Assembly: GCF_023242945.1 (NCBI RefSeq) | Contig: NZ_JALKFT010000015.1 | Location: 62,001-126,000, forward strand | Reading direction: 5' to 3' | Source of the DNA: Frankia umida | GTDB taxonomy: Bacteria > Actinomycetota > Actinomycetes > Frankiales > Frankiaceae | Length of the DNA stretch: 64,000 nucleotides | Shown here: one piece after another, positions 47,431 through 55,894 of the stretch | How positions within the stretch are numbered: the first letter of the stretch is position 1 | Layout: each line of letters opens with the position of its first letter | Made by a program: the position numbers and the translations under genes | Notes under the pieces: model-generated | What the model saw: the letters and a program-made list of their open reading frames with translations, nothing else | Told to the model about the DNA's origin: nothing | Database searches by the model: none

Positions 47431-48534
47431 ATGACGACGCCGCTGACCGTTGCGCTCGTGACTCCCCTGACCGGCCCGAATGCCGCCCAGGGTCTCGCGG
47501 GGCTGCGCGGTGTCACCCTCTGGGCTCGGGACGAACGCCTGCCCGCCCCCTGGGACGAGGTGAGTCTCACCGCCTACGACGCCCATCCTGAGCCGGCGGC
47601 GGCGATGCGGGCGGCCGCCGCGGCCCATCCCGATGCCCTGCTCGGGCCGTACGGCAACCGTGCGGCCCTGGCCGCCTACGGGGCGACCGACCGGGTGGTG
47701 TTCAACACGGGCGCGCCGTCCACCCGGTTCGTCCGGCAGGCGTTCCCCAACGTGGTCAACATCGCCGCGGCCACCTCGACCTGGCCGCGCGGCGTCCTGT
47801 CGCTGGTGCGCGCGAACGACCGGCGGGCACGCAAGGTGGTGCTGCTCGCCTCGGGTGACAACGCTGTCGAGATCACCTCGTTGACCCGGGCGGCGGCCGC
47901 GGCCCAGGCCTTCGAGGTCACCTCGCACGTCTTCCCACCCGGACGCGCCACACTGGCGGCCAGCCGGCTGCCCCCCGGCGACATCCTGATCGTGCACGCG
48001 GCCCCCGACGACGAACTGGCCGCGGCGAACATCCTGCTGCGCCGGCCGTGGCGGGCGGCGGCGTTCTCCACCGCGGTCAGCGCGCAGGCCACCGCCAGCC
48101 TCGGCGACCTGCGCGAACGCCTGCTCGCGCCGGGCAGTTGGCTACCGGAGAGCACCCGGGCGACCTCGACCGGCCCGACCGCCCGCGAGTTCACCGCCGA
48201 CTACACCGAACTCCACGGCGTCGCCCCGACCGAGACCGCCGCCTGGGCGTACGTCAGCGGTCTGATCCTCGGCCGGGCGATCCGCTTCTGCGGTGGCATC
48301 CAGGACACGTCCGTGCTGGCCGCGGCCCGCGGCATCGACACGACCACCCTGCTCGGACGGTTCCGCCTGGACGAGGCGACCGGCCTTCAGGTGGGCCATC
48401 AGATCCCGATCGTGCAGTGGCAGGACGGCATCTCCCACACGGTGTGGCCGCGCGACGCCGCCCGGGCGACCTTCGCCCACCCCCGCCTGATCACCCGCTC
48501 CCCCGCCATCGCCCCGCGTCCCGTCGCCCGCTGA
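47431..48534 (+). CDS. periplasmic-binding-like protein without signal peptide
   Basis: 367 residues with a branched-chain-amino-acid-binding-like (Peripla_BP_6) fold: VALVTPLTGPNAAQGLAGLRGVTLW, DALLGPYGNRAALAAY and VVFNTGAPSTRFVRQAFPNVVNI. There is no signal peptide or lipobox, and the open frame upstream (from 47257) has no hydrophobic stretch either. No permease or ATPase is adjacent. It is probably a cytoplasmic ligand-binding protein, or a diverged relative with a sensory role. Ligand unknown. The ATG has AAGGA about 14 bases upstream. It is divergent from tatD, with about 190 bases between. Confidence 0.72.
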   Translation: MTTPLTVALVTPLTGPNAAQGLAGLRGVTLWARDERLPAPWDEVSLTAYDAHPEPAAAMRAAAAAHPDALLGPYGNRAALAAYGATDRVVFNTGAPSTRFVRQAFPNVVNIAAATSTWPRGVLSLVRANDRRARKVVLLASGDNAVEITSLTRAAAAAQAFEVTSHVFPPGRATLAASRLPPGDILIVHAAPDDELAAANILLRRPWRAAAFSTAVSAQATASLGDLRERLLAPGSWLPESTRATSTGPTAREFTADYTELHGVAPTETAAWAYVSGLILGRAIRFCGGIQDTSVLAAARGIDTTTLLGRFRLDEATGLQVGHQIPIVQWQDGISHTVWPRDAARATFAHPRLITRSPAIAPRPVAR

Positions 48535-48675
48535 CCCGCTGACCCGCGTTGACCCGCTGACCGGCGGCACCGCGCGCCGCGGTGCTGGTCCGGCGCGGCG
48601 TTACGGCGGGTGACGCACCTGGCGGGTGTGAATGGTGGTTGGCTCGGCCCAACCGACGCGAGGACGGGAGGCGTC

Positions 48676-49248
48676 ATGGTGTCCCCACCATCCGACGACG
48701 CGCCGCCCGCCGCTCCCCCGGCGGTGCGGGGACGGCGGCGACGGCTCGTGCTGGCGGGTGTGGCGGGTGTGCTGGCGATCGGGTTCACGCTGGCGACGGT
48801 GCGTCTGTTCGTCCTGCCGCACCGGGACGCACCCGCGAAGGCGGACGCGATCGTCATGTTCGCCGGCAGCACCGGCCGGCTCGAACGCGCCGTCGCCCTG
48901 GCCCGGGCGGGCTACGCACCGGTGCTCGTCGTCTCCACGCCGACGGCGGACGACCCGTGCCCCCGCGGGCTGACCGAGGTCGAGGTGATCTGCTTCGCGC
49001 CCGTACCGCTCACCACCAGGGGCGAGTCACGCTGGCTGGCCGCCGCCGCGGCCCAGCGGGGCTGGCGTTCCGTCCTGGTGATCACCGCGACCACGCAGAC
49101 CACCCGGGCGCGGCTGCGCCTCGATCGCTGCTACCACGGCGAGGCCCGAATGATCAGCGTCCCGCCGCCCCGCGGCATGTGGCCCTACATGATCGCCTAC
49201 GAGTGGGCCGCGATGGGCAAGGCGCTTGTGCTGCAGCGCGGCTGCTGA
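48676..49248 (+). CDS. YdcF-like (DUF218) membrane protein
   Basis: 190 residues. An N-terminal membrane helix (LVLAGVAGVLAIGFTLATVRLFVL) is followed by a DUF218 domain: KADAIVMFAGSTGRLERAVALARAGYAPVLVVST and VLVITATTQTTRARL. The family includes YdcF, SanA and ElyC, linked to envelope or lipid-carrier functions. The conserved acidic and Arg positions seem present, but one helix-loop region is shorter than in ElyC. The ATG has GGGAGG nine bases upstream. It is convergent with rsmI across 18 bases. Confidence 0.82.
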   Translation: MVSPPSDDAPPAAPPAVRGRRRRLVLAGVAGVLAIGFTLATVRLFVLPHRDAPAKADAIVMFAGSTGRLERAVALARAGYAPVLVVSTPTADDPCPRGLTEVEVICFAPVPLTTRGESRWLAAAAAQRGWRSVLVITATTQTTRARLRLDRCYHGEARMISVPPPRGMWPYMIAYEWAAMGKALVLQRGC

Positions 49249-49266
49249 CCGGACGGCCCGTCCCGA

Positions 49267-50373
49267 TCAGCGGCCCGGCCGGGCGGGGCGGGCCGGGCGG
49301 GCGGCGATCTCGGCGGCGTAGACGTCGTTGCGGGACAGCCCGTAGTCGGCCGCGACGGCCCGTCGGGCCTCCTTGCGCGACATCCCGGTCGCCGCCCGCC
49401 GCTCCACGTCCGCCGCCAGCACCTCGGCCCGCACCGTCTCCACCTGCCCCGGCGGCGTCTCGCCCTCGAGGTCGCCAGCCTCGAGGTCCGCCTCGACGCC
49501 AGCCATGGCAGCGATGGCAGCCCCGGCAGCGATGTACGTCCTGGCAGCGGAGTCCGCCGTCGGAGTGGCTGTGTCCGTCCCAGCGGTGCCGGCGGGGGCG
49601 GGCAGAGTCACATCGGCGGGCAGAGTCACATCGGCGGGCAGAGTCACATCGGCGGGGGGACCGGTGAGGATCGTGGGGGGTGGTCGGCGGGGGGCGCCGG
49701 CGAGGACGAGGGTGAACTCGCCGCGGATGACCCGACCATCGGTGGCCCAGGTGAGCAGGTGGGCCAGATCGCCGCGGACGATCTCCTGATGGGTCTTGGT
49801 CAGTTCCCGGCACAGCACGGCGGCCCGCTGCGGCCCGAAGGCGGCCGCGAGGTCGCGCAGCCCGGCCTCGAGCCGGTGCGGGCTGTCCAGGAACACCATC
49901 GTGCGGGATTCGGTCCGCAGTTCCCGCAGCCGGGTCCGCCGGTCGGCGCCGCGGCGCGGCAGGAAGCCCTCGAACGTCCAGCGGTCGGATGGCAGGCCGC
50001 TGACCGCGAGCGCCGCCGTCACCGCGGACGGGCCGGGCACGACGGTCACCGTCATCCCGGCGGCCGCGGCCGCGGCGACCACCCGGAAGCCCGGATCGGA
50101 CACCGCCGGCATCCCGGCGTCGGTGACCAGCGCGACGGTGTCACCCCGGCGCAGATGCTCGGTCAGCTGGGCCGCACGGGCGCCTTCCACCGCGTCGTAG
50201 CAGGACACGATGCGTCCTGTGATGGTCACGCCGAGCCCGGCCGCCAGACGCAGCACCCGGCGGGTGTCCTCGGCTGCGATCACATCCGCTGTGGCCAGGA
50301 TCTCGCCCAGACGGGGGCTCGCGTCCCGCACATCACCGATGGGTGCACCACAGAGCACCAGGGTCCCGGACAC
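49267..50373 (-). CDS. rsmI: 16S rRNA 2'-O-ribose C1402 methyltransferase RsmI
   Basis: 368 residues. The tetrapyrrole-methylase-like domain has LCGAPIGDVRDASPRLGEIL, AAEDTRRVLRL, VTDAGMPAVSDPGF and VVPGPSAVTAAL. A helix-turn-helix C-terminal domain (GMSRKEARRAVAADYGLSRNDVYAA) is joined by an 85-residue linker with an 18-bp repeat (LPADVT), making it longer than the usual 280-290 residues. It methylates C1402 of 16S rRNA, the same subunit that RsmA modifies. The GTG start lies 40 bases from the divergent protein O-mannosyltransferase start. Confidence 0.94.
   Translation of the reverse strand: MSGTLVLCGAPIGDVRDASPRLGEILATADVIAAEDTRRVLRLAAGLGVTITGRIVSCYDAVEGARAAQLTEHLRRGDTVALVTDAGMPAVSDPGFRVVAAAAAAGMTVTVVPGPSAVTAALAVSGLPSDRWTFEGFLPRRGADRRTRLRELRTESRTMVFLDSPHRLEAGLRDLAAAFGPQRAAVLCRELTKTHQEIVRGDLAHLLTWATDGRVIRGEFTLVLAGAPRRPPPTILTGPPADVTLPADVTLPADVTLPAPAGTAGTDTATPTADSAARTYIAAGAAIAAMAGVEADLEAGDLEGETPPGQVETVRAEVLAADVERRAATGMSRKEARRAVAADYGLSRNDVYAAEIAARPARPARPGR
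49601..49654. repeat. 18-bp in-frame minisatellite in rsmI
   Basis: Three exact 18-bp units (49601-49618, 49619-49636, 49637-49654) encode the LPADVT repeat in the linker between the two RsmI domains. Confidence 0.92.
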
Positions 50374-50391
50374 CCGACCAGTGTCGCAGGC

Positions 50392-50404
50392 GGTAGGACC
50401 TACC
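50392..50404. promoter_or_regulatory. 13-bp palindrome between divergent rsmI and O-mannosyltransferase genes
   Basis: GGTAGG-A-CCTACC, a perfect 6-bp inverted repeat with one central base, lies in the 40 bases between the two start codons. It could be an operator or part of overlapping promoters. Confidence 0.4.
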
Positions 50405-50413
50405 CTGATCGGT

Positions 50414-52198
50414 GTGACGGTGACAACGGCCCCCGTGCCCCGGAGTGTGAGCGGACGCGCGAAGGGCACGTCCTCGTCCGCCGTGGGCGGTTCGAGTGCC
50501 CACGGCCGGCCACCCGCACCAAGCCTGCGTGACCGGCTGTGCCCGCCGATGCCGGGTAACCCGCTGGGCGGCTGGCTGGCCACCCTCTCGGTCGCGGTGC
50601 TCGCCGGCATCCTGCGGTTCTGGAACCTCACCCAGCCCCGCGGCGTCTACTTCGACGAGGTCTACTACACCAAGGACGCCGCCGGTCTGCTCAAGGCCGG
50701 CTACGAGATCGACTCGAACTCGTGTGTCGGCCCGGCGTTCGTCGTCCATCCACCGTTCGGCAAGTGGCTGATGGCGGCGTCCGAGGGGCTGTTCGGCTAC
50801 ACCAGTTGCGACGGGACGCCGCACGGCAGCCCCGAGCTCGGCTGGCGGTTCTCGGCGGCGTTGTTCGGCACCCTGGCGGTGCTGGTGCTGGCCCGCGCGG
50901 CCCGTCGGATGTTCCGCTCCACCCTGCTGGGCTGTTTCGCCGGTCTGCTGCTGGCGATGGACGGTCTGGAGTTCGTGCAGAGCCGCATCGGCATCCTCGA
51001 CATCTTCCTGATGACCGGCATCGTGGTGGCGCTGGCCTGCCTGCTGGCCGACCGGGACCACGGACGGGGCAGACTCGCCGACCGGCTCACCGCCGCCGCG
51101 CTGGCCACCGCCACCGCACCCGCGTCCGCCACCTCGGCCGCCTCCGCCACCTCCGCCACCTCGGCCAGCTCCGATGCGGCCGCGATATCGGCGGTGCCCG
51201 AGGCGGCCACGTCCCAGGGGCTTGACGCCGGGGCGCCGGTGGCTGTCGCCGGGGCCGGGCCGCCGGTGGACGACCGGCGGGCGCGGCTGGGCGAGCTGTA
51301 CGGCCCGCGGCTGGGCCTCCGGCCGTGGCGGCTGGCGGCCGGGGCGGCGCTGGGCCTGTCGATGGGCGTCAAGTGGAGCGCGCTGTACTCGATCGTGGGG
51401 CTGTCCGCGCTGGCGCTGGCCTGGGACATCGGTGCCCGGCGCACGGGCGGTGCGCGCCGGCCCGTCCTCGGGGCGCTGCGGCGGGACCTGCCCGGCTGGC
51501 TCGCCGGCTTCGTCGCCGTCCCGATCGTGGTCTTCCTCGCCACCTGGACCGGCTGGTTCGTCACCGACGGCGGGTACTACCGCCACTTCTACGGCAACGG
51601 TTTCGTCGATGCCTGGCGTGGCTGGTGGAAGTACCAGATGGCGGTGCTGCACTTCCACGAGGGCCTGCACCAGGGCCACGCCTCCGCGTCGCACCCCATG
51701 AGCTGGCTGGTGATGGGCAGGCCGGTGGCGTACTACTGGTCGGCTCCCGCCTACGGGAAGTCCGGCTGCCACGACCCGTCGGGCTGTTCCCGCGAGGTGC
51801 TGGCGCTGGGCAACCCGGCCATCTGGTGGGTCGGGGTCGCGGGGCTGCTCGCGGTGCTGGCCTGGTGGATCACCCGGCGCGACTGGCGGGCCGCGCTGGT
51901 GCTGGTCGGGTTCGGCTCGGCGTTCCTGCCCTGGCTGCTGTTCCCCGCCCGGACGATGTTCTTCTTCTACGCCCTGCCGTGCCTGCCGTTCCTGGTTCTC
52001 GGCCTCACCGGCCTCGCTGGCCTGGCACTGGGCCCACGCGGCGCCTCCGACACGCGACGCCTCGTCGGCGCGCTGTCGGTCGGGCTCTACACGATCGTGG
52101 TGGTGCTGCTTTTCGCGTACTTCTATCCGATCCTCGCGGCCCAGGTGATCCCGTACTCCTCCTGGCGAGCGCGTATGTGGTTTCCCGGCTGGATCTGA
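50414..52198 (+). CDS. protein O-mannosyltransferase (GT39)
   Basis: 594 residues, multispanning. GT39 enzymes transfer mannose from polyprenyl-phosphate mannose to Ser/Thr of exported proteins. An Asp-Glu pair in the first periplasmic loop (VYFDEVYYTKDA) is the family hallmark, followed by HPPFGKWLMA. Hydrophobic helices continue to LYTIVVVLLFAYFYPILA. A cytoplasmic low-complexity insertion (Ala/Ser/Thr) lies at about residues 230-290. Actinobacterial Pmt precedes or faces rsmI, as here. The GTG at 50414 is chosen; another GTG two codons later is equally possible. A hairpin follows the stop. Confidence 0.93.
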   Translation: MTVTTAPVPRSVSGRAKGTSSSAVGGSSAHGRPPAPSLRDRLCPPMPGNPLGGWLATLSVAVLAGILRFWNLTQPRGVYFDEVYYTKDAAGLLKAGYEIDSNSCVGPAFVVHPPFGKWLMAASEGLFGYTSCDGTPHGSPELGWRFSAALFGTLAVLVLARAARRMFRSTLLGCFAGLLLAMDGLEFVQSRIGILDIFLMTGIVVALACLLADRDHGRGRLADRLTAAALATATAPASATSAASATSATSASSDAAAISAVPEAATSQGLDAGAPVAVAGAGPPVDDRRARLGELYGPRLGLRPWRLAAGAALGLSMGVKWSALYSIVGLSALALAWDIGARRTGGARRPVLGALRRDLPGWLAGFVAVPIVVFLATWTGWFVTDGGYYRHFYGNGFVDAWRGWWKYQMAVLHFHEGLHQGHASASHPMSWLVMGRPVAYYWSAPAYGKSGCHDPSGCSREVLALGNPAIWWVGVAGLLAVLAWWITRRDWRAALVLVGFGSAFLPWLLFPARTMFFFYALPCLPFLVLGLTGLAGLALGPRGASDTRRLVGALSVGLYTIVVVLLFAYFYPILAAQVIPYSSWRARMWFPGWI

Positions 52199-52561
52199 CC
52201 GCCGCACAGCACATCCACATCCATCGTGGATGTGTCTTGTCTCACATGTCGCGACTCGCACGCAATGTGCACACCGAACGCATTTATCCAGTCACGCGTG
52301 GCGATATGGTGGCCAGATCGACGCCGCCCTCGCACTCTCGATGATCATTCGAGCTCGGAACGTGATATTCCCCGGGTTTCGAGGCCATGACCGCCGCCCT
52401 GGATGGAGGGGCCGTCGCACACGGCATGGGCACCATCGGGGATGGTGAGTCGGTCATCATGCCCACGTCCACACGGCGGGTCGGACCCGCGCGTGGATCT
52501 CCCTGCGACCTCCGCTCACCGGAGCCGGATGCCGGGGGCAAGAACCTGGAGGAAACAGACC
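52199..52561. other. 360-bp region between the O-mannosyltransferase gene and a small gene
   Basis: Contains a terminator hairpin at 52210-52234 and an AT-richer stretch at about 52260-52380, the likely promoter region of the downstream small gene. No coding sequence is supported. Confidence 0.5.
52210..52234 (+). terminator. terminator of the O-mannosyltransferase gene
   Basis: Perfect 9-bp stem (CACATCCAC/GTGGATGTG) with a 7-base loop, 11 bases after the stop, followed by a T-rich run (TCTTGTCT). Confidence 0.75.
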
Positions 52562-52759
52562 ATGGCGGATGTCTCGGTACGCTTCGCGATGACCGACGAC
52601 AGCGAGATCGTCCTGAACCTGTCGCTGACACAGGCGATCCGGCTCACCGAGGCGATCGCGTCCAAGGTCAGCCAGGCGATGACCGAGCAGCCGCGGGCCG
52701 GCATGAACGGCAACGCCTACGGCCCCGGCGTGCGTCCCGGCCCGTACTCCACCTCCTGA
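52562..52759 (+). CDS. small hypothetical protein, 65 residues
   Basis: 65 residues, not recognised by name. Residues 1-45 have a beta strand (VSVRFAMTDDSEIVLNL) and an amphipathic helix (LTQAIRLTEAIASKVSQAM); the end is Gly/Pro rich and disordered. No signal peptide. Support comes from a strong ribosome binding site, GGAGGAA, eight bases before the ATG. A longer open frame from 52403 has no such site and its extra residues look non-coding. It is convergent with the next unknown gene. Confidence 0.7.
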   Translation: MADVSVRFAMTDDSEIVLNLSLTQAIRLTEAIASKVSQAMTEQPRAGMNGNAYGPGVRPGPYSTS

Positions 52760-52837
52760 CAGACACCGCGACCTCCTGACGCCGTGTCCCGCTGACGGTG
52801 TCCCGCTGACGCCGCGGCGTCCCCGGCCGCGTCCCGC

Positions 52838-53437
52838 TCAGCCGCGGTCGGCGGGGCCGCCGGTGAGCTGGGCGATCAGGGCGCGTAGGAGATCGAGGTC
52901 GCGGCGGCGACGCTCGGCGGCGGCCGCGGCCGCGGTGGCCTCGTCGGCCGGCCGTCCGGAGCCGACCGCGGGCGCGGGGGTGAGGGCGGCGCGGACCCGG
53001 CGCAGCTTGTCGCGCAGCGAATCCAGGGCGACGGGGGGCAGCAGGCCGTCGCGCAGGACGAGGACGACGTGACCGCCGTGCTGGACGACGTCCACCGGCT
53101 CGGCCATCGGCACCGTGACGACCCGGACGCCGACGGGTGCCTCCTGGTCGTAGACGAGGCAGAGCTGGGCCTCGTCGAGGACCTCGGCGCTGCCGTCGTC
53201 CCACAGGACCGTCGCGCGGGCGCAGATCAGTGGTGCCGCCGCGGGAGACACCTCCACCCGCACGGAACCGGTCTGGTCGCTTGGCGCGCGGCGACCGGCG
53301 GGGTGAACAGCGAGCACGGTGCCGCGACGGGACCAGATACCGCCGCCGAGGTCGTCGATCGGGAAGACCCGGTCCCCACGAGCGAACATCACCAGTGCGG
53401 CGGGACCGTCCTCGGCGGTCTGGAGGTGGGCGCCCAT
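52838..53437 (-). CDS. hypothetical protein with SH3-like N-terminus
   Basis: About 199 residues, unknown function. The first half contains short strands (ARGDRVFPIDDLGG, WSRRGTVLAV, ARATVLWDDGSAEVL) resembling a KOW/SH3-like barrel; the second half has a charged helical C-terminus (RRRRDLDLLRALIAQL). No membrane or signal segment. The ATG at 53437 lacks a strong ribosome binding site; the open frame continues for 97 further codons of non-coding character. It is convergent with the 65-residue gene and divergent from the GH15 gene. Confidence 0.6.
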   Translation of the reverse strand: MGAHLQTAEDGPAALVMFARGDRVFPIDDLGGGIWSRRGTVLAVHPAGRRAPSDQTGSVRVEVSPAAAPLICARATVLWDDGSAEVLDEAQLCLVYDQEAPVGVRVVTVPMAEPVDVVQHGGHVVLVLRDGLLPPVALDSLRDKLRRVRAALTPAPAVGSGRPADEATAAAAAAERRRRDLDLLRALIAQLTGGPADRG

Positions 53438-53787
53438 GGCGTGATCGTAGGTGCCCCACCAGAGGGGGCGCGCGGCCAGACCCCACGGGAGTGGGCAACG
53501 TGATCGGCCTCGATACCGGGAGCCACCCGTGGGCGTGGTCGGCACCACATCCCTGACCAGCCCGCTGACCATGGACGACAGGCAAATCCACGGTGGCGAC
53601 GCGGCTGGCGTTACCGCGGGTTCACATTGTCGCCGGGGGCGACGCCAGGGTTTACCGACGGGCGTGGGCGAGGGTGCGATGGACGGGTTACCGTCGCGTG
53701 GTTGCCCCGAACGCCCCATCTCCAACACAGCCTGGCTCGGCGCCCGGCTACAGCGCTCGTCCCCCTCACGCCTCGCGGAGTCCCTGA
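53438..53787. other. 350-bp gap upstream of the GH15 gene
   Basis: No gene is supported. It should hold the promoter for the GH15 gene and for the divergent hypothetical gene. GGAG at 53777-53780 is the GH15 ribosome binding site. Confidence 0.45.
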
Positions 53788-55572
53788 ATGGCCCACACCG
53801 ACTATCCGCCCATCGAGGAGCACGCGGTCATCGGTGACCTGCGCACCGTGGCGCTGGTCGCCACGGACGGCACGATCGACTGGTACTGCCCGCAGCGTTT
53901 CGATGCGCCGTCGGTCTTCGCGAGCCTGCTCGACGCCGACCGCGGCGGGTCCTTCCGCATTCACTGCCCGCAGTCACGGGCGAAGCAGCTGTATCTGCCC
54001 GACTCGAACGTGCTGATGACCCGTTTTCTCGCACCGCGCGCGGTGGGCGAGGTCGTCGACTTCATGGTGCCGATGGACAGCGACGTCACCGAGACGCCGC
54101 ATGTCATCGTCCGCCAGGCTCGGGCGGTGCGCGGGACGGCGTCGTTCCGGCTGCGCTGCGACCCGCGGTTCGACTACGGCCGGGCGGCCCACACGGTGAC
54201 GCTGGTTCCCGGTTCGGGGGCGGTGTTCGCGTCCACCACGGGGACGCTGGTGCTGCGCACGTCACTGCCGCTGCGCATCGACGGTACGGCCGTGCACGCC
54301 GATTTCGACCTGGCCATGGGCGAGACCGCGGACATCATCCTGGAATGGAACGCCTCCATCCGGCCGCTGGCCACCGGCGAGGCCGACGCGCTGTTCAACC
54401 GGACGTTGAAGTACTGGCAGTCGTGGATTCGCCGGGGGCGTTACCACGGCCGCTGGCGGGAGATGGTGCTGCGCAGCGCGCTGGTGCTCAAACTGCTCGT
54501 CTACCGGCCGACGGGGGCGCTGGTGGCGGCGCCGACGACGTCGCTGCCGGAGGAACTCGGTGGCGTGCGCAACTGGGACTACCGCTACACCTGGATCCGC
54601 GACGCCGCGTTCACCACCTACGCGCTCATGGCACTCGGTTTCACCGACGAGTCGGCCGCGTTCATGGACTGGCTGGAGCAGCGCTGCCACGAGGCGCCGA
54701 AGGAATCCGGGCTCTACGTGCTGTACAGCGTGGACGGCAACGCCCACCTGGACGAGATCGTGCTGGACCACCTGGCGGGTTACCGCGACTCGAAACCGGT
54801 GCGGATCGGCAACGCCGCCGCCGAGCAGTTGCAGCTCGACATCTACGGCGAGCTCATGGACTCGGTGTACCTGTACAACAAGCGGGTGCCGATCTCGTTC
54901 GGGCTGTGGGAGGCGCTGGGCCGTCAGCTCGACTGGCTCGCGAAACACTGGGACTCACCCGATGAGGGCATCTGGGAGACCCGCGGCGGACGGCAGCGTT
55001 TCACCTATTCGGCGCTGATGACCTGGGTGGCGTTCGAGCGGGCGTGCCGTATCTCGCGTCAGCGCGGGCTGCCCGGACCGACCAACGACTGGAAGGAACT
55101 CGCCGGCCAGGCGTACCGGTTCGTCCAGAACGAGGCCTGGAATCCGACTCGTGGCGCCTACATGGAGTTCCCCGGTTCGCCGCGGCTGGACGCGTCGCTG
55201 CTGTGCATGCCGCTGGTGAAGTTCTCCGGGCCGACCGACCCGCGGTTCCTGTCCACCCTCGACCGGTTCGGCGAGGACCTGGTCAGCGACAGCCTGGTCC
55301 GCCGCTACGCCGCCGACGGCAGCGACGGGCTGACCGGCGACGAGGGCACCTTCAACCTCTGCTCGTTCTGGTATGTGGAGGCGCTGACCCGCGCCGGACG
55401 GGTGGATGATGCCCGGCTGGTCTTCGAGAAGATGCTCACCTACGCCAACCACGTCGGCCTCTACGCCGAGGAGATCGGCCCGTCCGGGGAGGCACTGGGC
55501 AACTTCCCGCAGGCCTTCACCCATCTGGCGCTGATCAGTGCCGCGATCAACCTCGACCGCGCGCTGGGCTGA
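53788..55572 (+). CDS. GH15 family trehalase/glucoamylase
   Basis: 594 residues, no signal peptide, so cytoplasmic. N-terminal beta-sandwich (YPPIEEHAVIGDLRTVALVATDGTIDWYC) and an (alpha/alpha)6 barrel with RNWDYRYTWIRDAAFT. The two catalytic Glu are likely in DEGIWETRGG and in YAEEIGPSGEALGNFPQAFTHL. Homologues of this length in mycobacteria and Streptomyces are trehalases or dextran/glucan hydrolases; trehalase is the likeliest for this type. The ATG has GGAG eight bases upstream. Confidence 0.92.
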   Translation: MAHTDYPPIEEHAVIGDLRTVALVATDGTIDWYCPQRFDAPSVFASLLDADRGGSFRIHCPQSRAKQLYLPDSNVLMTRFLAPRAVGEVVDFMVPMDSDVTETPHVIVRQARAVRGTASFRLRCDPRFDYGRAAHTVTLVPGSGAVFASTTGTLVLRTSLPLRIDGTAVHADFDLAMGETADIILEWNASIRPLATGEADALFNRTLKYWQSWIRRGRYHGRWREMVLRSALVLKLLVYRPTGALVAAPTTSLPEELGGVRNWDYRYTWIRDAAFTTYALMALGFTDESAAFMDWLEQRCHEAPKESGLYVLYSVDGNAHLDEIVLDHLAGYRDSKPVRIGNAAAEQLQLDIYGELMDSVYLYNKRVPISFGLWEALGRQLDWLAKHWDSPDEGIWETRGGRQRFTYSALMTWVAFERACRISRQRGLPGPTNDWKELAGQAYRFVQNEAWNPTRGAYMEFPGSPRLDASLLCMPLVKFSGPTDPRFLSTLDRFGEDLVSDSLVRRYAADGSDGLTGDEGTFNLCSFWYVEALTRAGRVDDARLVFEKMLTYANHVGLYAEEIGPSGEALGNFPQAFTHLALISAAINLDRALG

Positions 55573-55894
55573 CCGCCGCCCCAGGCAGGATGGGAGCCGG
55601 CGCGGTGACAGCTCTGGCACCGCGCCCGACACCGGGCCTGGCACCACGCCCGGTGCCGCGTCCCGCACCGGTCGCGAGCACGACAGGACCACATCGGCGC
55701 ATCCGACGCCCACAGACAGGTCAGTGCGACGAGGATAGGGCGATGGCCGGCAGGTGACCGCAATCGGCCAGGTGGACGGGGACCAGGCAGGGACGCGGAC
55801 GGGGGCTGGCCGGGAATCCGGCGGGCCGCGGCAGGACGGCTGGCACGTGGCGAGGATCGCCGCGCGGCGTGGACGTGGGGACGAGAGGCGAGTC
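55573..55894. other. 320-bp gap between GH15 and FHA genes
   Basis: Contains an 8-bp inverted repeat at 55630-55655 (CACCGGGC/GCCCGGTG, 10-base loop), a possible weak terminator. The frame of the FHA gene is open from 55754, but the coding start is placed at 55895. Nothing else is visible. Confidence 0.45.
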
